A model generated the notes under the pieces. That model was not told the DNA's origin and did not search any database. It saw only the letters and a program-made list of their open reading frames with translations. 64,000 nt of DNA. Origin: Allodiplogaster sudhausi. Its lineage: Eukaryota; Nematoda; Chromadorea; Rhabditida; Diplogasteridae. Position 1 is the stretch's first letter. The number at the start of each line of letters is the position of its first letter. The stretch covers positions 717,501 through 781,500 of the forward strand of contig CALZFC010000276.1 in the NCBI GenBank assembly GCA_945643635.1, in the 5' to 3' direction. Of this stretch, positions 22,927 to 34,667 are shown in pieces. The position numbers were made by a program, and so were the translations under genes.

Positions 22927-22962
22927 TCGATAAGAAATACATAAGCTGAAAGAGAGAGAGAT

Positions 22963-22999
<37 letters not shown>

Positions 23000-23010
23000 T
23001 TCATCTCGCA
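22560..23010. repeat. minisatellite: GA tracts with a conserved 33-bp core
   Basis: A core reading GATTCGATAAGAGATACAT followed by AAGCTGAAAGAGAG recurs four times (near 22670, 22770, 22855 and 22925), separated by (GA)n of varying length. The array lies upstream of the bestrophin start on that gene's strand. Serine/leucine-rich open frames across it are artefacts of the repeat. Confidence 0.85.
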
Positions 23011-23217
23011 GAAAGAGCAAAACTACTTCTGGCTGGCTATTATGTAAGTCCCAGTAAAAAAAATGGCCAGCAACTACACATTCGGTAGTTGGAGCACTGA
23101 ATCAATGGGCTGAGAGTAACTGCTGATTCTTCGGAGGATGTCCGCTCTTGACTGTATGAATCAAACGACAATCCGCTTATGGTAGTGAGGGGCAGGTACC
23201 CGTTAGGAAAGGAATAG

Positions 23218-23432
23218 AGAGTGTGTAGAGAGACTGAGAGAGAAAAAGAGAGAGGGAGAGAGAGAACAGAGATAGAGAGAGAGAACAGAGATAGAGAAAG
23301 GAAAAGGGGTGAAAACGATATAGAGAGGGAGAAATCAGAGAGACAGAAAGAGAATGAGAGTGAGATGAGAGCGATAGAAATAGAGAGTAAAGCAAGAGAG
23401 AAATAGAAAGTAAAGCTAGACAGAGAGAGAGG

Positions 23433-23496
<64 letters not shown>

Positions 23497-23515
23497 GAGA
23501 GAGGGAGTAAGACAG
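23218..23515. repeat. GA microsatellite tract
   Basis: Purine-rich tract of GAGAGA with scattered AACAGAGATAGAG units, ending next to the inverted-repeat element at 23525. Confidence 0.8.
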
Positions 23516-23524
23516 GACTGACAA

Positions 23525-24303
23525 GGGAATGGTCTCGGCTTCCCCCGAGGTTTTGAAATGAGCTATATACCATTCGAAAGCTCTCGTCAAGTAGATAACG
23601 GAAATGATAGTCAAAATATCATAACGGATTTTATTTATCGATCGAATTTTCCAAAAATGGTGGCATCAAGGAGTTGACGATTTCGCCTCTAATTCTTAAA
23701 TCAGGTGTTTGCAAAAGTTGAGAAATCGAACGGGATTTTTTATACGGAATGTAGCCGAGTTGCTCTTGCATAGCAACTAAGATTCAGGTGGAACTAATGT
23801 ATTCGGAGTTGTTTAAGGCAATAACATGAACTTTTTGGCACAGATGAACGTTTTTGAAAAAATGAACATTTTACAGCAAAATATAATATACCAATTATTA
23901 TTTTTCATGTTGAAAAAGCCTTGAAAATGAGGAATTAGTGGCTTAAAACACAAAAATCGGCATAAAAAAAGTTGCTTTGGCTCCATACAAAACAGAGAAT
24001 TTTTCACCAAAGGGCTCGTCCCCCTTTGGTGAAAAATGGCCTAAAAAATTTTTTGCTCGAAAAATGATCAGAAAGTGTATCAATAGGCTTTACATGGCCT
24101 ACTTACACGTATAAATCAATTTTAGAGTCGAGAAAGTTAGCAAATGTCGTGAAACTGTTAATTTTAGAAGGTTTTCCGAGAATATCAGGAAAACAGAATC
24201 CGTTATGAGATTTTCCGTTATCATTTCCGTTATCTACTCGTCGAGAGCTTTCGAATGGTATATAGCTCATTTCAAAAACTCGGGGGAAGCCGAGACCATT
24301 CCC
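23525..24303. mobile_element. non-autonomous inverted-repeat element, 779 bp
   Basis: Left arm starting GGGAATGGTCTCGGCTTCCC (23525 to about 23640) is the reverse complement of the right arm ending at 24303; the arms match closely over about 115 bp, with small indels. There is no transposase. A near-perfect internal hairpin, TTTTCACCAAAGGG facing CCCTTTGGTGAAAA, sits at about 24001-24035. I could not find a clear target-site duplication. Confidence 0.75.
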
Positions 24304-26000
24304 ATGTGAGGGAGAGAGGGAGAGTGAGAGTGGAGCGAAAAATGGGTATAATTTTTTTACCACAACGGTCTTCGTCGCTTGTTTCTTTGTTGCATTTTTC
24401 ATGCACACAAATAACATTCTGTCTTCGCTTTCAATTCTCCTTGAATAAGACATGCCTCAAAATTTCACTAACGAATTACTTCACGAGCTGCGTTAGCAAT
24501 GAATGTCAAAGGAGACAAAAGAATAGTAAAGAGAGATGAAGTAGGAAACGGCAATGGTACAGATACGCAAATTACTGCCAAAAACACATAAAATGTTCTC
24601 AAAATAACCGTGCCATGCACTCGAAAAAGCAAAAAAGCTAGTAAAAAATTGTAGATCTGACCGAACAGAATGGTCGCGCTCTACTAAACCGCTCAATACC
24701 GTATCGATCAGAACGCTTTTGAAAAGTCCGCGAAAAGTATCATCGCCCCTGGGATTTCATTCCCTATTCTCTTCTTTGTTTTCCTTGGTGTTGTTGAGTT
24801 TCGTGTTTCCCTATTTTCCATATATTTTCAGTGCTATCCTATATTTTCTTTTAATTGTAGGCCTTCCTTCCTGGCCGTGGTGGCTGGGAATGAGCTGCTC
24901 CTGCTAATCTATTTCCTCGTGATCGGTGAACAGGAGAAGGTTCGTTTAGTTGCATAGTTGCATCTCCTTTTTTGGTCATTCTTAAGATGTCTTAAGTAAG
25001 TTGGCCATGGGGGGGAGCCTTCTTCTCCTCCTCTGCGACTTGGCTTTGTGATCTTGATCTAGTGGATTCTGCATGGCTGGAGTAAAATTAGTGGCTCGAT
25101 CCGAAGTTCCAGTTGAAGTCTTTTTTTTTTCGAGCATTTTAATTTGTGCTGCCGGAAGTCGACATTGAGTATCTACCACTCTTCCTTATTTGAAGAATAC
25201 TTCTAAGTTCATGGATGATATTTTATTTTAGGACAGTTGCTTTTCCGTTTGATATTGACTTTTGTGTTTTCCAGCCTTGGACGATTAGATATACGTTTTT
25301 ATTGCATTTTTTAAAGAAGAATGGAAAACTATTTTGCTGGGAAGTGCATCCATATAGCCTAACAATTACCATCCTTACCACCCCAAGTCTATCCGTTTTC
25401 ATTAAGAAATTTATCAATTGCTAAAGCAGCCATTATATGATTTAAATGCTTGGAATATGCGGAAATGGTTTTTTATTAGTCCGTGAATCTTTTCTTGTTG
25501 CTAATACTGCTTGTTGTTATTAGGATCTTTTGCTAATAAGGGAATGGTGTTGAGAAATACCAACCCGCCGGTATCACTGATGTTTACTCCAACTCTGATA
25601 GTTGGGCGGGAAAAATATATGTTTGGGGCAATCCTTCAGGACATGGGCTACTGTCGAAACCTTTCTTAGATTGTTATAGTAGATTGCGAAAGTTGCTTTA
25701 TACCTATTGCAATGGTATTGGCGTGTCGAGTGAGTGCGTGTTTTCTCTGGGTTTCTTCAGGTTGAAAAGTAGCCGATATGACGAGGAAAACTTATATCGT
25801 AAACTCTGCTCTCCTAACTGTTTTCTTCAATCTTTCTTTATACATATTTCAAAACAGTATTCGCGCCTCAGTAGTTGAGTTCGGCTCAATAGCATGTTTA
25901 TACCTTCTCCCATTCTTGAACTGTTACCCTAATGATGCAGCAACCTTAACAAAACAAGAGTCACCTTAATCAGTAGTGGCTATAGGTTTGACACTCTGCC
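24304..26000. other. intergenic, no supported gene
   Basis: Mixed-composition sequence without assembled exons except the isolated exon-like island at 24866-24940. Several 60-70 aa open frames show no domain, and no neighbouring exon joins them in phase. Confidence 0.4.
24866..24940 (+). pseudogene. orphan exon resembling a phosphatidylinositol-synthase segment
   Basis: A GC-rich island between an acceptor (TTTTAATTGTAG) and a donor (AAG|GTTCGT) in AT/CT-rich surroundings. It reads FLAVVAGNELLLLIYFLVIG followed by EQEK. The AGNEL motif followed by a hydrophobic, Tyr-containing helix recalls the CDP-diacylglycerol-inositol transferase segment with CAGNELF. No other parts of that enzyme were found nearby, including its CDP-alcohol motif, so this would be a fragment. 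Chance resemblance is quite possible. Confidence 0.25.
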
Positions 26001-27287
26001 TTCTCTGTTCAACCCTCACTTACGCATTTGAAGACGCCTTTTACACTTAACTTTTCTCTCTACACTTGATGCGCAAAAGTCCCCTCCAACTCTGCCCCTT
26101 TCTCTACCCTTTCTCTCTGGTCCCTTTCCTTCTCCGACCCCCCTTCTCTCACAGTCCCCCTTCTCTGCTGCTCTCTGCTCCGAACCTCCCCTCCATCTCC
26201 AAGCTAGTCTCATAGAAAGAGAGAGAGAGAGAGAGACAGGCAGAGATATCGAGAGAGAGATACGAGTCTCTCTATTGCCGTCTGTCTTCTCCTGTCCTCT
26301 GCTACTCCCTCATTCTCGCTCTCTCCCTCTCTCTCTTTGTCTCTCTGTTCTCTCTCTATCTCTCTCGAAAACCACGGTTCACTCTCAACATTCTCTTCCT
26401 TCTTATCGTGCTCTCTCCTCTTTCTCTAGCTTTCCACTTCTTTAACCGCCATCTTTCGTCCTCACACTCTCTGGCCTAGCATTACTACTCTCGCCTTTCT
26501 CGCCTTCACTATTTCCTCCATCCACGTCTTTATTTCTCTGCCCCTCTCTTCACATTTCTCCTTCCCGTGCTCAACAATTTCTCCATCTCTCCGCGCATTT
26601 TAATTTTCTCTCTCTCTCGCTATCTCTCGAAGCTCTCTTCTTCCACTGTGTTCTCTCTGTTCTCTGTATGTCTGCAGCCTCTTCTAAACACATGCTATTT
26701 CTCAATTGCGCTGCCTATTATTTCGGGTGCGACTCGCTTGTGGCCGGCAACAGCACGTAGCAGAGAAACGAGAGAGATTAGAGAAAGAGAGGACCGAGAT
26801 AAAGAGAGTGTGCAGATGGAAGAGAGGGCGAAAGGTACAGAGATATGAGAGAACATTATGAGTGACGGTTAGAGAGAGACGGCTGCTTGGTTGACACAGC
26901 GAGAGAGGAGGAATAGAGCACATTCGGCGAAGAAGAGAGAGTGTGACGATAGGAGAGATTGCGAGACAGAGAGAGGAAATTGTAGAGAGATAAAGAGAGA
27001 GGGAGGAGACGGCTACGAAGAAGGGGAGCGTGTGTGGAGGCTGTGAATGTGAGTGTGTGTATGACTGCTCCATGCTCTCTCGCTGTCTGCGTCTCCTCAT
27101 TTCTCTAACAGCCTCGCCATCTATCTCTTTCTCCTTCGCTATTTTCATGGTTCTCTCACTTCTCTAAGTCTCCTTTGCCTATTTCTGCCTCTCTCCTATG
27201 TCTCCCTTCATTTCTGCTCACTCGGGCAGTCCGTTTCTTGCCGGCCTGCTCGATCCCTCGTTCTTCGTCAAATTCCCACTTTCTTAG

Positions 27288-27318
<31 letters not shown>

Positions 27319-28603
27319 CTCTCTCACTTTCTTGCTCTCTCGTTCTCTCTAACTCTCTTGCTCTCTCTCTCTCTCTCTACATTCCCTACTCCTTTTTGTC
27401 ACTATTCTCCTTCTTTTGTTTTAGTCTTATCTCTAATTTCCTCTCCATATCCATTCCCACCTCTCTCGTCCCTCCTAGTCTTCTTTTGAGATTTCTTGTA
27501 GTCGTACTGTGTCGCCTAACACGTTATCTCCCTGAGGCGTGGAGAGGCACACATAGATGCACGTAGATGGATTCTATTCTATCTCTTTATCACTCTTTCC
27601 CCCTCTCACTATCACTTTTCTCTCTTTCCTTCTCTCTCTCTCTATTTCTCTCTCTCTCTGTCTCTCTCGTCCTCTTGCACTCTTCCATATCTTTTTTATT
27701 TCGCACTAGTGGTCTGTATTCAATATCATAAAAAAACCATTTATGGCCTACCGTATTCTGACTAGTTGAATTGTGAGATCAGACATGCTGAAAAGCTACT
27801 TCAATTCGCTGTTTCCTGAGAGTAACACGAAAACAGCCTAACATAGAGAGAGAGGGCTAGAGAGAGATAGGGCTAGAGAGAGAGCGCTAGAGACAGAGAG
27901 AGAGAGAGAGAAAGTAAAAATACTCGAGTATAGGAGGAAGCAAATGAAGGGCAAGAAAGAGGTAGCGAAAGAGTTAGAGCGAGAGAAAATGTAATTGGTT
28001 ATCTTTGGACCCTAAGCGCCCTCCCGTGAAATTAGCTGTTTTAAGTGTATATTTCTTGGATTCCAAAATTGGGTTAAAAAAAAACTTGTTGGCGGCGCTA
28101 AAAGTTTTTCGGATATCTTCTTTATGATTGGGTTGTAGTTTCAACATTGTCGCTTTTCGGTTCATGATTCGCCAGAACCTGTGGCAATATCGGAGTCTGT
28201 ATCTCTGTAGGTCTTTGAACGATACATATATAGTTAATCTTCCCCTCCCCTTCTTATCTCGTAAAGTCTTTTATTTTTTGGTCTAATTTGGCATTTAATA
28301 ATGCCTATGTAGCATGAGAATCTGAATAATATCAGTAGTCTCCCTCTCTCATTTCCTGCTGATTTCTCGGGAACGAGCTTCTGATTCTAACAATAAGATG
28401 AACTGGTGTTGACTTAATCGAAAAGAAACAATAGAGTGTGTGGTTTAATGGCAACGGTTTGGCCCCTCTCTTTACGGGCTGTCTTCTTCCTTCTTTCACG
28501 GTGCTGGAGAAATAGAGAGAAAACAGATTCGGCCTGTCACTATCTCTCTTTCTCTGTGTCTCTCATTTTTTTCTCTCTCTCCTTTCTCTCTCCCACTCTT
28601 TCT

Positions 28604-28654
<51 letters not shown>

Positions 28655-29689
28655 TCCTTTTCTCGCTTTCTATTTCCTTTTTTCACCTTCACTCTCTCCC
28701 TAACATACGTTTTCCGTCCTCGCCTATCTCTCTCAGTCTGCGTCTCCATCCCATTCACACAATCTCGTTCTCTTATTCTCCTATTCCTTCTCCTTCTCGT
28801 TTTTTTTCTTCCCTTACCACCTCAATCTTCTTTCTCTCCACTATCTCAATGCGCTCAGCTTGTGAAGTTCTTAGCATCTTGCATTTTGTATCTCTCTCTT
28901 TCTCTCTCTCTCTTTCTCTCTATGTGTCTCACTCGCTCTCCCTCTTCCTCCTCCCTCCTCTATCTCTTCATCTTTCCCTTGTTCTTTGTCTCACTCTTAT
29001 CTCCTCTCGTGCTGTGCCCGTCACTATCTCGTTCGCTCTATAGCTCGGCCTTTTCTCTGTCGCATTTCCTCCCTTCTCTCGCTCTTTCTCTCTCTCACTC
29101 TCTCTCTCACTCTCTCTCACTCTCTTCCTCCATCACTGCTCGCCCTTTCCCTTTCTCGCCTAGTCAGTCATCTCTTCTATTTTATCTTCACTTACATGCC
29201 ATCGCCTGCTCTGTTACTCCTTCTCTCTTTCTCCTTCTCCACTTCTCCACTCAATTTTCCTTCAACAACATGTTGCACACAGCTACTATTATTATTTCTT
29301 TGTGGTCTCCCCCCTCTCCCCCCTCTCACTATTTCATTCACATTCACAATCTCTTTTCCCCCTTTCGTCGTTTTTTTCCTATTCTGTCATTTCTTGCCAG
29401 TCTGCCACCTCCATATTTTAATACCCTTTTCCATCCCACCTCTGTTGCTCTTTTTTTTTTTTAAATATTTGTTTCTTTGCCACTCTTGCTATGTCTTCTC
29501 TCTTCTATCACTCTCCGTGTCTCTTCTGCTCTTCTCTCGCTGCGCTCTCCCTCAACCTCTCTCTATCCGTCTCCCTCCCCTCTCTGTCTCTCACTCTCTA
29601 TCTCTTTATCTCTCTCTCTTTTTCCCTCTCTCTCTACAAAGTGCCGTTTTGTCGTCTCCTCATCACGCTTCTCGTGCATGCGCATGAAT

Positions 29690-29738
<49 letters not shown>

Positions 29739-30265
29739 GAGAATATGGGCCGAGCCTTCCCCCATCTCTGTCTGTTTCTCTCCGTTCCCATGCTCTCTCG
29801 CTCTCTCCTATCTATTCCTTTCTCTCTCTTACCATTCGTCGCTTTATCTGCTCGCTTTCCGCTCTCACTCTTTTCCGTCTCTACAATACTTTTGCTCCCT
29901 GACAATATCTCCGAGTCGTACTCTTTCGTCTCTCTTTACTCTCTCTCTCTCCCTCTCTCTCTCTCTCATTCTTGCTCGCTCTCTCACCATTATCTCTAGC
30001 AACGATGGAACCGTGTGGGTTGCCGCGGCTGCCTCTGTGCCCTCCTCTCCCATCTCTCTCATCTCGCACCGTCTGCGTTTCTTCTCTGTCCACACTCTCT
30101 CACCCGGAATAGTATCTTACCGCCTGCGTTTCCACTCTTTCCATCTTCTCTCCCTACGCCATTACTCGCTCCAACTGCTGCTCTCCTCACCACATCCCCT
30201 TCTTTCCTGCTTCCATCTCCCCTTTCCCTTTCTGTGGCCGTCTTTGCTGCTCTGTCTCTCTCTCC

Positions 30266-30297
<32 letters not shown>

Positions 30298-31330
30298 TCC
30301 TCTCTCTCTCTCTGCTTCTTTCTTTCTCTGCGCATACACCACCCTAGGTGCTGACCTCGTTTCAGCGTTTTCTTTCTTTTCTCTATCGCACCCTCCTCAA
30401 TCTCCCACTGCTCTCCATCTCTGGTTCTCTAACGAGTTTCTCTGTCGTCTCCTCTGTTCGCCTGCTCTTTCTGGCAATCTCTCGCATCTCTGTCCCTCTC
30501 CACCCTGTGTACTCTCTCACTGTGTCATGCGCTCGCGCATATCTTTTGAGCGCTCTCTGTCTCTCTCCCGGACGAAAGTAGGAAAGAGAGAGAGAGAGAG
30601 AGAGAGATAGAGGGCACACTATGACCGAATGTTCTCTCATTCTCTCGGTCTCACCCTTTTCTCTCACTCGCTCTCTATTTTTCTCGTCTCGCTCTTCTCT
30701 CCACCCTCATTAATCTCTCTGTCTCCCCTCTCTGTCGCGGTCTCTCTGCTAACTCTCTCTGATACAGCAGAAAGGCGTAGAGAGAATGAGCTTTGCTGCA
30801 TGTCTTCTCTCTCTATCTCCCCCTATCTCGTTCTCTCTCTCTCCCAACCTCTCTGTTCTCTCTCCACCACCTTTTCCCCTGCCTCAGTCATTTCTCTCAT
30901 TCTTTCTCCCCGATCCCTCAGTCTCCTTCTTCTTTCTCCTAACCTTTACTGCTTCTTCCCTTTTTTGTCATTACGCGCTTTCTTTCTTGCCTGAAGCGAT
31001 CCTTTCTTTTCTAATCAACAATCTGATGCAGATTTCCATCCACGATATTCTCTTCTTCTATGGCAGTCCTCTTATCTCTTACAATAGCTTTCTCCAGTAT
31101 TCTCCTCTCTATCTCTATCTCTCTCACTCTCTGTCGTTGGCCCTCTGTCGTTCTCTCTCCTTCTCTCTCCTTCCTTCTCTTCTCTCTCTTTCTCTTTCTC
31201 TCTCTCTCTATCTCTCTCCCTCTCCCTCTCTCCCCCTCTTTGCCAATGTTATTGCCTCGGGTCATGCATCATTTGATACTACTGCCCTCTTATTCTTTCT
31301 ATTTGACTTATATGCTTTTTTAAACTTATA
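26000..31330. repeat. 5.3-kb pyrimidine-rich block
   Basis: The plus strand is overwhelmingly C and T, with CT microsatellites and degenerate CTCTCC/TTCTCT words, apart from about 26215-26280, 26750-27050 and 27840-28450, which are purine-rich or mixed. Open frames of 100-340 aa made of Ser, Leu and Phe are translations of this composition, not genes. It lies directly 5' of the plus-strand gene at 31459. Confidence 0.85.
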
Positions 31331-31458
31331 AAGTGATAACAATAATCTTGAAGCTTTTTGCTTAGAGCTGAAAGAATACATTTTGACGACGGCATTTGGG
31401 TGCAACATATTTTGAGTGTGCCTCCCATTAATGTGAGTACTTAACAGAACCTCAGGGG

Positions 31459-32162
31459 ATGACCTCACCTCGACGCTCCTCAAGGAACCACGCATCTTCC
31501 GTGTCACTCGACGTTCAACTCGGATTTGGCATGTCGCCAACTGAGCAGCAGTCGCCCACTCTGGCTGAAGCTGTTGCGGATGCCAAGAGGAACAGTGGAA
31601 AGATGTACGCGAGAAACATAGAGAGAGAGAGAGAGCTAGAGTTAGAGAGAGGGCAAGAGAGAGAGAGATGAAAATGGATTTGTAAATAATAACTTTAAAA
31701 TGGATAATGATTGAACTGAGTTGCTTCAGCTCGCCTACCGGGACGAAGGAATCGAGTGGAAAGGAACACAAGAAGTCGAAGAGCCATCATTCTGACAAGG
31801 TATTGAGATATTGGAAGCATGCAGAGACTAAAAAATATATGAAGTGATGATGGAGCAAGGGATCCTTGCTGAAGGCACATCACGGAGCCTTCTTTTATTA
31901 TTCTTTTTGTGGTCTCATTCTTTTTGTTCGTCACCCTCCCACAATACCTCCTCATTCGTCCTCTTGTCTTCCACTCTCTCTAATCGTTCTCATGATATCT
32001 GCACGCGAACTTTTTGCATTTTCCTTCTCCATACACGCCTTAAGCGACTAGTAGCGTTTGACCTCTTCGTCATATAAGCGATGACAAGTTCTTATTCATC
32101 TTTATCTCTCTCTCAATCTATTTCTTTCTCTCCATATCTTCATCTCTCTCTCTGTCTCTGTC

Positions 32163-32206
<44 letters not shown>

Positions 32207-32369
32207 GAAGCATCTTTTGCTCTGCACTTCCCTGATGTGCGCACATATATCTGGCTAGTTGAGGCTTCCTCAAATTTTCACTTTCTTCCGATCGCTCCCG
32301 ACCAATTCTTTCTTTCATGTACTCTCTATTTCTCTACCTCTTTCTGGAATTCTATCTGTCCTGTCGCCG

Positions 32370-32410
<41 letters not shown>

Positions 32411-32565
32411 ATCTTTTCTCTCTCGCTGTGCTACTTCTCTCTCTCTCTCTTTCTCGCCATTATCTCTCTCCATCCTTTCTCTTTGGTATATCCCACTTCT
32501 CTCTCTCCATCCTTTTTCTGTCTCTCTCTCGTATATCCCACTTTTGTCTCTCCCATTCGCCCGCT

Positions 32566-32605
<40 letters not shown>

Positions 32606-32669
32606 GTCCTTTCCCTCTCTTTCTCCCACCTCTCTCTCTCTCCCATGTTATTTCCTCTGACCTGCATCA

Positions 32670-32716
<47 letters not shown>

Positions 32717-33131
32717 GAAGTCTCATCATTCTCCGGCTGCCAAGCCACTGAAGCGCAAGTTTGGCTCTCCTCCGTGTTCCACGCTGAACGACACGACAAG
32801 AGCAGCCAAGAAGAAGCCGCCGAACAAAAAGGAAGTGTAAGTAGCTCCGCCCCCTTGGCACCATGCCAACAACAACTCTCGACTACCGTACTCTGCTCCT
32901 TTCCCTCCAGGATCCCCGAGCCGAGCGCAGGGAAGCGCAAGTCACTGACAGCGCCAACGCCAGCTCCACCACCTCAAGAAGATGAGGAGACCCTATCAGA
33001 GAGGGGCCAGGAGGTGGAAGAGAAGGCACCGCCTCCAGTGAAGACACCGAAGAGGGAGAAGGAACCAGGGGAGACTACCAGCAAGAGCAATCGACGGGAA
33101 CTCACTGTCAAGGTTGGTCGTTGAGGGAGAG

Positions 33132-33162
<31 letters not shown>

Positions 33163-34160
33163 TTGGGGAGAAGAGAGAGAAGGGGAGAGGAGAGAGAGAG
33201 AGTGCGTTGAGAGAATGCTGATTAGAAAGCAAACGTTTCCATGCACTATGGCAAGATTGCTATGTAAATAGTAGTAAGAAAACGTAATGATGTTATCATA
33301 TGGAAAAGGTGATGATATAGTTGTAAAAATAAAAAGTAACAATTCAATGTTTAGGAAGTAATCGAGAAGCGAATGCGTCTGACTCGTGAAGAGACAGCGG
33401 AGTCCTCTCCGGATGTCTCTCTCCTCGCACCCGAGAATCTCTCGCCCCTCGACCCTGCCATAGGCATTGCTGACAGCTGGGGTGGGGTGTTTATTGGCTC
33501 ATAAAAAGAGTGAGAGTCATTTTTTAGGATGAAATAATTGCAACTAAAATAATAGTTTGAAATATCCGCTAAACTAATGGTAGGCTGTAAAGGAAAATTA
33601 GAGATAATATTAATAATTTGCCGTGTTTCCAGCGTTCCAACTACCCGGCGACTGCCTCTTTGCCAACGAAGCCCTCGGCCAAGTGCGAGGCCACGTGCCG
33701 GGCAACGTCTCCCAGTTTGCCGTCCGCGGAGTCAAATATCTTCCCCTCAGGTATCTTCGCCTCTCTCTCGCTCACTCTCTCTCTCTCTCTCACTCTCACT
33801 CTCTTTCTCTCTCTCTCTGCCTCTCTCACTTTTCCCTTCTTTGCCCTTTCTTCCTTACCTTGCTATTTCCATTGACTTTTCTCGTAACCGCAGTTTTTGT
33901 TTGTTCCGTAGCCCTCTGTTTGCCTTCTATGATGATTTTGAAAACCGTGCGTACTTTAACTTTGTCATAGCAAGTGTGATCCCTCTATCTTCGCTTTCTC
34001 TATTCCTATCCCCTCCTCTCTCTCACGCTGTACCTCTCTCTCTCTCTCTACTTATCTCTTTCTACTTCTCTGCCTCTCTGTCTCTACTTCTCTCTCTCTC
34101 TCTCTCTCTCTCTACTTATCTCTTTCTACTTCTCTGTCTCTATCTCTCTCTACTTCTCTC

Positions 34161-34213
<53 letters not shown>

Positions 34214-34253
34214 ATCTCTTTCTACTTCTCTGCCTCTGCCTCTATCTCTCTCT

Positions 34254-34301
<48 letters not shown>

Positions 34302-34636
34302 GTTGCCTAATGGATGAAGACGGCTTCATGGTCCCCCTTGCCGAGCCGGTGTTGTACCACATGGCGGATGGCCGTCCCGCGGTGTCCACTCTCGCAGATG
34401 CTCTCCGAGTCTCAGGCATCACTGTCAAGCGGAGGCACGTCGGCAAGGAGCTGCTGTGTCAGTGACTTTGGCTCTCTCTCTCTCTCTCCCTCTCTCTCCC
34501 TCTCTTTCTCTCCCTCTCTCTCTCTCTCCCTCTCTCTCCCTCTCTCTCTCTTTCTCCCTCTATCTATCTCTCTCTCGTATCCCTCACTCTCGCTCTCTTC
34601 TCTCTCTCTCCGTCACTCTGTTTTCTTTCTCTCCTC

Positions 34637-34667
<31 letters not shown>

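Noticed and set aside
22525..23573. Minus-strand Ser/Leu repeat proteins of 160-180 residues
   Set aside because: Product of GA/CT minisatellite and of the inverted-repeat arm at 23525; no coding features.
28436..30354. Open frames of 230-340 residues, Ser/Leu/Phe-rich, apparently membrane-like proteins
   Set aside because: They are translations of CT-rich DNA: several frames are open at once, no motif is present and no splice context supports them.
32081..33124. 347-residue open frame on the plus strand
   Set aside because: Only its 3' part overlaps real exons, in another phase; the rest is CT repeat running into the acceptor at 32717.
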